Origin: Cladopsammia gracilis
Taxonomy: Eukaryota > Cnidaria > Anthozoa > Scleractinia > Dendrophylliidae
Direction: 5' to 3'
DNA length: 64,000 bases
Assembly (NCBI GenBank): GCA_022457155.1
Contig: JAJGOT010000471.1
Location: 344,001 to 408,000 of the forward strand
Shown here: piece by piece, positions 35,201 through 45,807 of the stretch
How the letters are laid out: the number at the start of each line of letters is the position of its first letter
Numbering within the stretch: position 1 is the stretch's first letter
The notes under the pieces: generated by a model
Database searches by the model: none
Told to the model about the DNA's origin: nothing
The model's input: the letters and a program-made list of their open reading frames with translations, nothing else
Translations under genes and position numbers: made by a program

Positions 35201-36146
35201 AAAATTTCAATACGGCATATGTATATCGTGCAGCGGAAGTAATTTTGATTGGCTGATTCGACAAAATTCATTCAATCAGAAGTGGGCGGTAGAGGTTGCG
35301 TTTTTCGTTTCGCGTTTTCCGCGCTGCAGGGGGGAATGTTTTACCAAGCGAAACGAAAATAAACGGTATAAAATCATCAAGAGAAAAAAACTTTGGGTGC
35401 CAATCAGTAAAATTTAAAATTGATCGAGTTCGATCAGATTACACAATAATAAAGACAGTAAATTAACTGTAATAACCTGAAATACATGGTAGAAATTATT
35501 GGGCTTAATTGCTGGAAAAATGGTAATTTGGCAGCGATCAAACGTGAGATAGCGAGCCTTTCAGACATCATGAAAGGATATAGAACCAAATTAAAAACTA
35601 ATCAGGCAGCACAAAATGCTTGTATCAGTTCCGTTTGGCCAAGAATGATATATGTGCAAATTAATCAGTCAAATTGTGTTCAGTGATTGAAAATATGAGG
35701 TATATTCTTGCTAGCGATTTGTAATTGAGGTAATTACCGAAGCTACTCAGTAGCGGAAAACGTTGTATATAGAGTGTAATATTTATATATTGTAACGCGT
35801 AAAGTGTGTGATACTAATAAAGTTATTAAAAAAAGAAGTTAATTCATTCATCTGGCCAGTAAATTTGCTGGACTGCCGGACTGACTTTTTACTGCCATTG
35901 CAATTATGTATGTCTAACAAATAAACTAGACCATCATTTTTTTTCTTATCATAAAAAATTCTTCTCCTTCCCCGCACGTCGCGTCTACTCGCGGCCGTCA
36001 CGCGCCAAAGTTTCTTTTAAATACACTAAAATGATATCGAACTGAACAGAACAACGCCATTTCAAGCGTTTTATCTAAACATTCGTCGTTGGGTGTCCCT
36101 GGCTTATCATGACGCACTTCTCAAAAAAACACGAAGAAATCCTCAC
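32220..36146. other. Intron 1 of the SNAG zinc-finger gene
   Basis: GT at 36146-36145 and AG at 32219-32218 on the minus strand. Contains the long palindrome 32897-34845 and, around 35150-35200, a short GATCGC-rich palindrome. No other coding exon is recognised. Confidence 0.65.
32897..34845. repeat. Long inverted repeat, arms of about 0.95 kb
   Basis: The left arm starts ATCACAGGGAACCTAGACTC and the right arm ends with a close complement (GAATCTGGGCTCCTTGTGAT). The arms match with scattered mismatches and small indels right to the centre near 33910, where TTCAGTACATAATGAATTC faces GAATTCATGATGTACTGAA. Two mirror-image frames starting MAI(N/D)FPLDRL are arms of the repeat, not genes. Could be a foldback transposon or a recent inverted duplication. 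Confidence 0.85.
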
Positions 36147-36234
36147 CTTCTGTAGCGCCAGGCGTAACGTGAGGATAATTTCCATCGGGTTCTTGTTTGG
36201 CCTGCTGACTCCTTACAAGAAAAGCTCTTGGCAT
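36147..36234 (-). CDS. SNAG/C2H2 zinc-finger gene, exon 1 (SNAG motif)
   Basis: The ATG at 36234 opens MPRAFLVRSQQAKQEPDG.., an N-terminal SNAG motif (consensus MPRSFLVK, as in GFI1 and Snail/Scratch proteins), which recruits LSD1/CoREST-type corepressors. After 29 codons plus one base the exon ends at a GTGAGG donor (36146). The leftover G joins the CT at the start of 32217 to give an alanine codon in frame. A TTTTGCAG just upstream of the ATG suggests an additional non-coding 5' exon. The protein should be a nuclear transcriptional repressor. Confidence 0.82.
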
Positions 36235-36764
36235 TTTAAAAGACCTGCAAAAGTGCTATAATACATATATAGTGTGAGAAGCCAGGAATCATTTGAAATC
36301 TGCACTGACTAAAATGCAAAAGGACCCAAAGGAAGGCCGCAACGAAATTGTTTAATGTTACCTTTTGATATCTTGTAGCTGGCCACTGGTGGAGTTGTGA
36401 TCTGCTCTCTTGGCCGTGTCGTACAGAACTAATTAGCGCTGACAGAGCCGGGTCATTATAGGTCTTGTAGGCTAATTACGGTGGCTGTTTTGGCCTTATT
36501 AATATTCAAAACTGTTAACTGCTTTTTAGATTAAACGGTTACAGATTGTCACAGGCTATTTATAGTGGTTACCACTTTGAAAAAGATATATCAAAAGTTA
36601 TTTCAAAACTGATGTTGCTTTTTGGGGTAACGAACGTATTAAAATATAATTTGCCACAACGGGGTATTTTTGTTTAGTTGGGATCAGATAAATGTTTGTA
36701 TTCGTTATTCAAACAATGTAGAAATCTCCACTTAACCTAATTGCATTATTTATCCCCATACATA

Positions 36765-36943
36765 CACCTTATTCCAAAATGGCGGGCAATTTATTATTCT
36801 TTTGTATGCATTTCAATTAGCCCTCTTTGCCTCATTTTCGAGTGAACATTTTGTTGTATTTTGCACATGCTGACGAGGCAACAAGGGCTAATTAACATAC
36901 ATATAAAAGAATAATAAATTGACCACCATTTTGGAATAAGGTG
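36765..36943. mobile_element. MITE with CACCTTATTCCAAAATGG ends, TA flanks
   Basis: Exact terminal inverted repeats of about 20 bp, TA on both sides (36763-36764, 36944-36945), and second inner arms around GGCTAATT. Shares the ATATAAAAGAATAATAAATT block with the element at 129-205. Confidence 0.75.
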
Positions 36944-38559
36944 TATTTGTCTTAAACGGCATCAATGTATTACTGTTTAATATTCAAGCGAACGAGATGC
37001 TTCAATCCAGGCAATTGCAAAAAGAAAAAAAATATATGAAATAAATGAATATCCTATTTTTTCTTAGAGATTTTTCAAGAGCAAGTCTTTTCACCCATTT
37101 TGGTATTGTTTTATTTGATCATTTGATTTATTAGAACACCTTGATTTAAAAAAAGACATGGTTACCAAGTAACGCGCGGTTTCTTAAAGTATGACCAACG
37201 TAGAGACAATAGTGAATGAACTTTTGTAAAACAAAACAATGAAAACTGGAGAAAATTATTTGCTTTTGTGTTTCAAAGGAAGTGATTTATTGACGAACTC
37301 GCAAAACAAACGTGGAGAAATAACGAAAGATGGAGATCACTTTGACGCGCAATATATTAATATTTTACTTAATAGAGAAGAAAATCTGAATATAAATCAG
37401 AGCCTTTATTATTCTTGTCTGTAAAATATTTCTCGTGAAATTTTCACGTGTAATTTGCAGAAAACAATATTAACGTTTTCTCTTCTTGAGGCAACTCTCG
37501 AGTGTTATTGAAATAAATAATTGCTGTTCTAACTTTGATTTACTGGTTGAAATCGTGAAACTTTCGGGAATGAAAAGCTTTGTTACGCTGCATAAAGTGT
37601 GGTTCCGGCTAACTTTCGAGACTTCGCCGGAGACTGTGGAAGGAATCCTAATGCTAGCGTCGCCATTCAACTGAAAACTACGAGCAATACTCTACCCTAT
37701 AGTGCTATTTACTGATTATACTCTACAAGGTGGTTCTAACCGCCTGACACTTGTTCTTAAAATTATGTGGTTATATATGGGGCGCCGTCATTCCAGTGAA
37801 AGCTATTGCGCAGTATAGTGAAAATTACCTGTACGAACGTCGCCTTCTTAGGAGGTAAAATATTTTTACAGATTCGATGTAGTTTAAAGATAATTTCAAG
37901 TATCTATATCCTCCCTGGTTGTTAAAAGCCATGCACATCGATATCTTGACTAATGAATTGTTTCAGTACTGTATTCAAATTGTGAAGTGAAATGCATTTC
38001 AGTCGCAGCAGCTGTTGACTCCAAACAAACAAGAAATGAAAAGGAGGCGGAGATATTTAAACAGCCGTCTTAGAAAACAGTAGCTTCACTTGACCTATAT
38101 TTGGTCAGGGAAATGCTATTTTAGGAATACAATCACATGTAAAGATGAATTCTAAGGGAAAGTTAGTTAAAGATAGTGGTTCAGTGATGTGATCAAAGAG
38201 ATCCATTAAATCGAAGTCTAAAAATTAATTGCTATGAACGAGCACTACCGTTGACACTGTCCGTTTTGTCCGTTTAGTGCGAACGTCTGTGCTGCTTTTA
38301 GTACCCTAACTGTAGAGGTTCATTTCTTAACAAACTGAACTAATTTCCCAAAAAAATTCAACCGTTGCTTGAAAAGATTGTTCAAGAAAGCAGTTTGGTT
38401 TGATCTCATTTAAAAAAATTACGAACAAGTCTACTCAGTGAAAGATTATCAATTAGTCAATTCCCAGTACGTTATTAACCAGTTCCGCTTAAACAAATAC
38501 AAAATAAAAGGTATTTTTACCATTGATTCATTGGAGCAATTTTCAATCGTAGGCCTATT

Positions 38560-38915
38560 ATGTGAGCCGGGCTGGCCCGGTTTATCGAGATGACTTTCAG
38601 CCCGGTATTACATGAGGCGAGCCAGCCCGGGCAACTACTAAATTTAGCACCAGTGGTTTTGGCAGAAAGTTGTTGTTTTGAAAATGGCGCAAAGCGTAGA
38701 ATGTTTTAATTAAGGCAGATTTTTTTTAGCATTTTAGCTCATTTACTTCTTGCCTACGCACTCTTGTGTACCCCTTTATCTTTTTTTTTTAAAATAAAGG
38801 ACAATTTACAGGTTAGCAGGTTTGCTCTGAGGCAAATTTTTTGCCATCCCGGTTAGCCGGACTGGCCCGGTTAACGCGATTACATGGAAAATTTTCAGCC
38901 CGGCTGTCATATAAT
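38560..38915. repeat. Second cluster of AGCCCGG inverted motifs
   Basis: GCCGGGCTGGCCCGGTT, TTTCAGCCCGG and ATTACATG blocks in both orientations, like 29370-29780 but more diverged. Confidence 0.5.
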
Positions 38916-39214
38916 CGCAATCTGAGCAATTCTTTACTTGGCGCTATATTCACACCAACTAAGCACGATTACGTCAAAGCCGTCACCCTCGGGACCGCTT
39001 AATAGAGGTGTCCTAAAATTTGGCATGTTGATATGCCAAAACTTGAACTAGAATGCGAAATTGTGATCACAGCAATTAACGTTCAAGGGAGTTCATGCCT
39101 GGCGATCAGTTTATAATGTTGTTCGTAAGACAAGCGTCATCATCGACAGTTTTGCCATCACATTCAACATGAAACAAAAAAATCCCGTTTTGAGGAGGTC
39201 CATTAAGTCCCTAA

Positions 39215-40272
39215 AGCACGTTATTACAGACGAGCAAGTTTTCTATGACAAGTGTCCGTAACAAGTTTTACTTGCTCGTTTGTATGAATAACAAGTTTTC
39301 TTTGACAAATTTTGCCTTGACAAGTTTTATTTGCCCGTGTGAACGAATAAACAGGCTTTGACAAGTTTCCTTTGTGGCCAACAATACAATTGTACAGCGG
39401 ACGAAGAAAACACAACGTCATTTTATTCGTTGACCATGGCTTACATCGGCTTACACGTATTTAAAGGGAACCTCCATTGTTAGAACAAATTGACGTTAAA
39501 TTGTTGGAAATAAAGTCTAAATTAAAAATTTTTAAAAAACAGGAGCAAATATAATTTTAGTGTACAAAAAATGGATACGAATATCGCCTATTTTCGCTTT
39601 TAAATTTCCCGCGCGCCGCCATTTTGAATATTTATGACGTATTACGGTTGTCTAATTGTTGCATACAAAAGAACTTCGATTCTTAACAATGACAGCAACC
39701 GTAACACGTCATAAATATTCAAAATGGCGGCGCGCGGGAAATTTAAAAGCGAAAATAGGCGATATTTATATCCATTTTATTTGTACACTAAAATTATATT
39801 TGCACCTGTTTTTTAAAATTTTTTAATTTAGACTTTATTTCCAACAATTTAACGTCAATTTGTTCTGACAATGGAGGTTCCCTTTAACAAAGGAGAAATG
39901 GCATGGCAAGATCAATACCAGGAACTTCAACTCTCCTGAGCTTCGTAGTCAGTCTTTTTTTGTTTCCGTTATTTCTGTAGGATTCTGCCTTTGTATTCAC
40001 AAAATTTCTCTTGTTCAAAGCTATTCTAGTAGAAGCGATGTGGCAGAATCGGTCCAACGAACAGTTTTAGCTGCCATGTTGTTTATTATCTGCCATGACT
40101 GCTACACCAAACAATAATACCGCTGAGAGCCCGCTATTTCGCAACGATTCTTGTCAAGTGCACTTGACAAGGAAAATCTTGACAAGGTTTTATTTACACA
40201 CGAGCAAGTAAAGACAGTAAAACTTGTCAAGGCAAAACTTGTTATAGAAAACTTGCTCGTCTGTAACGTGCT
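39215..40272. mobile_element. MITE (1.06 kb) with TAA flanks and a nested element
   Basis: Ends AGCACGTTA..CAGACGAGCAAG and complement, flanked by TAA on both sides (39212-39214, 40273-40275), suggesting a Harbinger-type element. Subterminal regions repeat (A)ACAAGTTTT(A/T)CTTG and TTGCTCGT motifs. Element 39465-39883 is inserted in it. Confidence 0.7.
39465..39883. mobile_element. Foldback MITE with TTAA flanks, nested
   Basis: Arms of about 190 bp start AGGGAACCTCCATTGTTAG and are nearly perfect complements, including GGCGGCGCGCGGGAAATTTA blocks near the centre. TTAA flanks both ends (39461-39464, 39884-39887). Confidence 0.8.
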
Positions 40273-42249
40273 TAAGTGGCTGTCTCCCTAAGATACTCAT
40301 AATCAAAATTAGTCATGAAACAGATTTTCTTCAAATCTTGCATGTAAATTACATGCACTTTGTCTAGTAACTTTAAAAACACATTTCATTTGGTCTCAAA
40401 ATGTTTTCTTCAGCAATTTACAGGGGGTTCCCATCGGGAACCAAATTTGATATTTTTTTAGTATGAAAAATGCAAAATTTCCCTAACTTTGGCAACTTCT
40501 CACAATACTTTAAATTTGATGCAGAGCTAAATTCTACTGTTATTGGACAGGTACAAGTCGACGCGGTCCTTTGATAATGTCTCAGCAGTTGTTGTGTATT
40601 TGTTTTAAAAGACAAAACAACAAAAAGTTAACACAAGACTACAATTGTACAAGAAATATTTTCTTTTAATTGTCTAGACAAGTTAAACAAAGCCCTTAAG
40701 ATAATCAGTTTCAGTTGATTCACAGACCTTTGAACTCACCTTTGTACCATGATGTGTTGGTAAGCATGGTAAATTTATGCCAAGCAGTTCGAGAGATTAA
40801 AAACAAAACGATATAAAGTCGTTTTTTTGAACCAGGTATTCATTAAACAAGAATACTTTTCTCAAGGCATTAACAAGACAAGACTAAAGCGTTACGCCGT
40901 AACGTTGTGTAAATTCTCGGCAAATGACATATCTCGTTTAGCCACGGAAGAAAATGAAACACTGTTGTGCCTTCAACCTTTTAGATAGAAGGAATATATC
41001 CTCAGGCTGTTTTTCTAGCTGATAAAAACACGTCGCTAAATTATTTTGTCTTCTCAGGTTGACGAATCGCCTACACACATCATTTTCGACTTAAAAGACG
41101 TTGCATAGCGACATTTGACTCTATAATTTTCCTCAATTTTGGAGAGGTTATTCATTTTTCCCGGGGTTGATAGATACTTAACGAAAGATTCATTAAATTT
41201 TGAGTTTTGTTTGCACAAAAATACACCCACTGGTAAAGCAAAGACTTCCCGAGAACTGATTTAATACGGAATACACCCCTTCTTCTTTCGTTTTGTGAAA
41301 GATATTATTGATATAAGATATTATGTTTCTTTAGTTAATTTTGATGTCTTGAGTCAAGGTTGATTTTCTGAAGTATTTTTTCTTTAAGTTATGACTCTTC
41401 TCAACAGTTTTTTTTTTCGAATGAAATCAGTTAAAATAAAAGGTGTGTATGTGTATCGTCTTGTTCTTCTATTAGACTTTTCATTTAACCTTTAACTTCC
41501 CTGCAAGAGTGCCAAACATCAAAATCCCAAATTTCATTTTGTAAAATTTTGAAAAACAAATGGTACCATCCAAAAGCACTGCCGAAGAGGTTTCATTTGA
41601 ATGGTCACACCATAGGATTTCTTCGACAGACTCAAAAGTAACAACTATAAACTACATGTCTCCATAATTGACTCTGGGAGCAGTTAAAGGCTTAAAACAG
41701 TGAAAAATTAATATCAAGATTTGACTTGTTTGATGGATACTAAAGTATTCGAAACATGTTTTCCAAACTCAAACATTGTGTCGTGTTTTTGAAATGTGCA
41801 ATAAATAATAAAAGTATATAGATTTATTTGATATTTAAAAACTCTAATGTTAAAAATCACCGATTGCCCTACCACACCCGTTAAGTCAGTGAACTGCATT
41901 GCTGACAAAATAAATTGACATTCGATCACGTAGAGAAAATCCTCAGGGGTATAGTTGTGTATTAAGTAAGGGTAACTTTGCTTTGGTTTGCACGCGTTGG
42001 AACACTTAAAGTTTATAAAGTGTTGTCACTTATTATAAATGATTTGGAAGTTGGTAAGGAAATATCAAGTGCAAATTTGTAAACGTACAGTTTAAAAACA
42101 TTTTTAAAGTCCACAAATAACACCACCTCCAAGTTGATAGCTTACCAAATACAGCTGCCTCTCATCGCTCGGGGCCGATGTTTTTTCTGTATTAAGGTGA
42201 TTTTATTAAAAGATGTCTTTCCACTACAACTTTAAAATAAAGTGATTTA

Positions 42250-42271
42250 TGTGTGTGTGTGTGTGTGTGTA
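42250..42271. repeat. (TG)n microsatellite
   Basis: Uninterrupted GT dinucleotide run of about ten units. Confidence 0.9.
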
Positions 42272-42497
42272 TTGTTTTTTTCTTCTTCAGTTCCAGCGAG
42301 TATTGTAGATGGCCTTTTAGTTTTTCTGACTTTTCGTTTAAAACTGAAAACCTGTTATTAAGATCGAACTATATGCATGTTCCCTTTTATCCACAGCTCT
42401 GCTTCTCTTTAATTAAATAACAAAAGTATATATAGATATAGATGCAAAACTAACGAAACTCGTTAAACTGGACGAACCTGTATAGAGTTCAAGAGCT

Positions 42498-42743
42498 CTG
42501 GCGTGCGTTTCTCGAAAGTCCCGAAAACTTTTCGGACCCGAAAAGCTGTGTTACTTGCAGAATGTTTACCAATAAAGATTCAGTTTTTGTTGAATTTGAA
42601 AGCTAAGCAATAAAATCTTACGTTTACAACACAACTTTAGCTGATTTCTGGGCTAAAAAGTTCCACGCCTTTCGTTAAACTACATTTAAAAAATTGCTTT
42701 CGGGCCCGAAAAGTCTTCGGGAGCTTCGAGAAACGCACGCCAG
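42498..42743. repeat. Foldback element with CTGGCGTGCGTTTCTCGA ends
   Basis: The left end CTGGCGTGCGTTTCTCGAAA and the complement at the right end, with inner CCCGAAAA(C/G) blocks also inverted. Non-coding. Confidence 0.75.
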
Positions 42744-43753
42744 ATGTTAAAAATCACTGCTTGCCTAACTGCAAACCTGTATAAAGGATAAAGGCAAAAC
42801 GAACGAAACTCACTGAAATACAAATATATAGAGTTATAGAAAGCTGAAATGTTTAACACCATGTTGCCGATCTACCTGTGAATACAGGCGCCTCTCATCG
42901 CTCCCAGCCGCTAGGGGCTTTCACGGCCGTGAGCGATGAGAGGCGGCTCTGTTCGTAGACTAGTTGCCTACCACACCTCGTTAGGTCCGTGAGTGAGTCC
43001 ATGCACGTATTTTCCTCCTTATTGTTTAATCACAGTGTACGTCTTGATATTCGATCGTATGCGAAAATGAATGATTGTTTTTAAAATAAGGATTATTTCG
43101 CATCAGTTTTGTCCACAATTCTGTCTAGCAAAAATTAAGTGATGAGCAAAACTGGGACTCTATTTTCGATTTATTTAAAAAATAATACAAAAAAAAAAAC
43201 CGATTTCAAAGGCACAAACATCTCCCAGTTGATAGCCTTCGCATACAGCCGTCTCTCATCGCTGTGCCGATAAATGAATTCAAGTTTTTCGTTTGAATAT
43301 AAAAAGTGCGGAAAAAATATTTTTTTCTTTCTTAAAATCATTTGATCATATCATATTTTGAATACGTTCCCAGCAGATGTCTTTATGGGTTGACGGATTA
43401 CTTAAAATGCTTTTTAATTCATCAATACGGATCATGACGCTCTTCTCAAAAAACTGTTTCCGTTAACAATTTGAAAAGAAAGTGGTGCTCATGTTGCTCT
43501 TGTTTTTTGTTGTTGTATTTTTTTTTTTAATTCTTCCAGCGGCCAGTGCAGGACCTTTTGGTTTACTGGAAAAATGTTATCAAAATTCGAAATCTGTGCA
43601 TGCTCATTCCGATTCCCTTTTATGTAACTGTAGTATGTGCTTGCAAAACGAACGAAACTCCATAAAAGCCCTAATGTTAAAAATCATGTTGCCTTGCCTT
43701 CTACCCCGGGGGAAGAAGGGGAAGGGGGGAAGGGGGGAAGGGGGGAAGGGGAG

Positions 43754-43964
43754 AGGGAGTCCTATATAAAATTGACGGGGGTAAACGTCGGAAATTTTGA
43801 AAGGAAATAGAATGCATTCTTAAAAATTGTTCCTTTGAGTTTATTTTTCTTTGCTAAATCTAAAGGGTATCAAAATAACTCTGACAATGATCATGTTCAA
43901 TTCAAACACCTTTGTGGTACCAAGCCACGACGATCACCCCCGTCACTTTTATATGGGAGTCGAT
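43754..43964. repeat. Foldback element with GACGGGGGT inner arms
   Basis: GAGTCCTATATAAAATTGACGGGGG faces the complement ACCCCCGTCACTTTTATATGGGAGTC. Preceded by a GGGGAA-rich simple repeat (43710-43752). Confidence 0.65.
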
Positions 43965-44080
43965 ATAGCTCTTGACAAATTTACGTTAAAAGTAAATGAA
44001 CCATATGAATTTTTTTTTTAAAAAAAAATACGACCTCACCCATTACATTCAACTCCGTATCACTTCCCAATAATACTATT

Positions 44081-44459
44081 AGAGAGCTTAAGCAACCACA
44101 ACGGTGACGGCAGCGAGAACGGCACAAAATAATAGGTTTAATGAGCGAAAACAATGCCTCTGCACGTGTTGCACGTGCGTTTTACATTTTGGTACATTTC
44201 TTTGCCGTTCCCTGCAAAACAACAAAGTCAAATGATCAAATTGTAGGTTTTGTGGAGGACGTGAACACGCGACGGTTAATTTTCCTTTCTCCATTTGTAC
44301 TGGTAATCCATTCCTTCAAATTTAGCTCCTGGACAATCCAGACACATGAGACAAACTTAACAAATTGGAACAACTGTAAAGTAGTTTAAAATAGCGCGAA
44401 TCCCTTTATTCAAGTGACGTTTTTCATGGCGTTGCCGTCGTCGTTGCTTAAGCTCTCTA
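44081..44459. mobile_element. MITE with TAGAGAGCTTAAGCAAC ends
   Basis: Terminal repeats AGAGAGCTTAAGCAAC and complement, with GACGGCAGCG/CGTTGCCGTCG next to them; TA on both flanks. Non-coding. Confidence 0.75.
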
Positions 44460-45737
44460 TTTTTATATCATGTCGCATCAGCCAACGCAAATGAAATAAA
44501 CAAAGACACGGGATGATTTGCTTTTAATGCACAAAAACTGAATTTTATAGGGCATCGCGACTTTATTTATGTTTGGAAAGAGTGCGATTTAAATATAACG
44601 ACAAAAATGTTCCAAAAATAATTAAAGCCAAAAATAAACAGATTTTGTTTATAGATTCTTGCACGTAGCGAAGCTAGTCTGTTGTATTTTTCACGTGTTT
44701 GTCATTCATTTGTCATTCAATAAGTGCCTAATCTTAATTTGCATGCTTCTACATTTAATTTATTTCTTTTCAAACTATCTTAAATGGAACATTATGAATA
44801 GTAGCACGACTGATTCAAATGTTTGGGAAAACTCTTCATAGTAGAATGGCGTTGTTCTTCCATATTATTTTAGCGCCTTTAAAGGACACTTTGTGAAAGC
44901 TAATACAATTTAATATTTTCTGTTCTTTTAGCTGAATATTTCAGAGACAGAAAAATCCTACCTCACCTTATTTCGCAAAATGACATTTTTTATCGCTCTG
45001 AAAACACAAGGCGTCAAATTTTCCGATGTTAGGAAAGTTCGAGGTAACATTTAACTTTAGCAAATTTTAGTTTAATCTAATTTATCAAGAATTTTTAACA
45101 TGAACTAAGGCTTTCCGGACAGCTTTTCACCGAAATGATTCTTTGCCGGTGTTCCTGATCATCATAACAAATCCATTTTTAAATGCCCACTTTCAATAAT
45201 TATTAATGCTACATTTGTTCTGAATGCAGCGTACATCACGTTACAAGTGCTTAATTTACGAAAGTGGTTAAATCCGGGGGTTGACTCATAAACATGAAAG
45301 TAAATGCCTCATTCACTTCCATTTACCCTAATGACAGACTTAATATTCATTAACGTAAGAATAATACCTTTAAGAAAATAACTTTCATTAACAAGTTATA
45401 AATATATACACTGTATATACTCAAAAGAGAAACACATCGATTTAGCCCATTGACTTTAAATAGATCAACAAAAAAGAATACGGATCTGTATCACTATAAA
45501 ATACCAGTATGTGACCATTCATTGGAAAGCTAATGAACAGCACTTGACTGTGGTATTGCTTGATTCTCGTCAGTTTGGAAAAACTAAATTTGAGAGTCTT
45601 TTTTCTATTTTAATTTGAAACGTAGTCGCCCCCAATTCAACCTCCTCTTCCTGTTTTGAAATAAAACTGCTATTTTATTGTGGGCGTAATGCGCACATAT
45701 GGTTTACCAAGCTTATGAAATTTCTTTTAAAAAAGAA

Positions 45738-45744
45738 TATAAAT
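45738..45744 (+). promoter_or_regulatory. TATA-box candidate for the PRSS23-like gene
   Basis: TATAAAT lies 64-70 bp upstream of the start codon at 45808, a plausible distance if the 5' leader is about 35-40 nt. Confidence 0.4.
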
Positions 45745-45807
45745 GACCGATGTATTAGTTAGAATCGTAACTTGAAGTTCAAGACTTCCCGCTGGTCTGC
45801 ATCCGCA

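Larger units (their letters stand above)
41830..43700. repeat. Diverged direct duplications, two to three copies
   Basis: Shared landmarks recur in order: CTAATGTTAAAAATCA followed by TGCC (41845, 42745, 43673), CTACCACACC(C/T)CGTTA(A/G)GTC (41870, 42969), a GTTGATAGC(C)TT..ATACAGC..CTCTCATCGCT block (42134, 43219; related at 42880) and TTCGATC(A/G)(C/T)(A/G)T (41920, 43050). Copies are far from identical, so this is an old local duplication. Confidence 0.5.
36235..45807. other. 9.5-kb region without a recognised gene
   Basis: Holds the MITEs and duplications listed separately (36765, 38560, 39215, 41800-43700, 43754, 44081). Remaining stretches, for example 37000-38550, 40300-41800 and 44500-45700, show no coding, RNA or ordered-repeat signal that I can support; open frames are short and lack family features. 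Confidence 0.5.
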
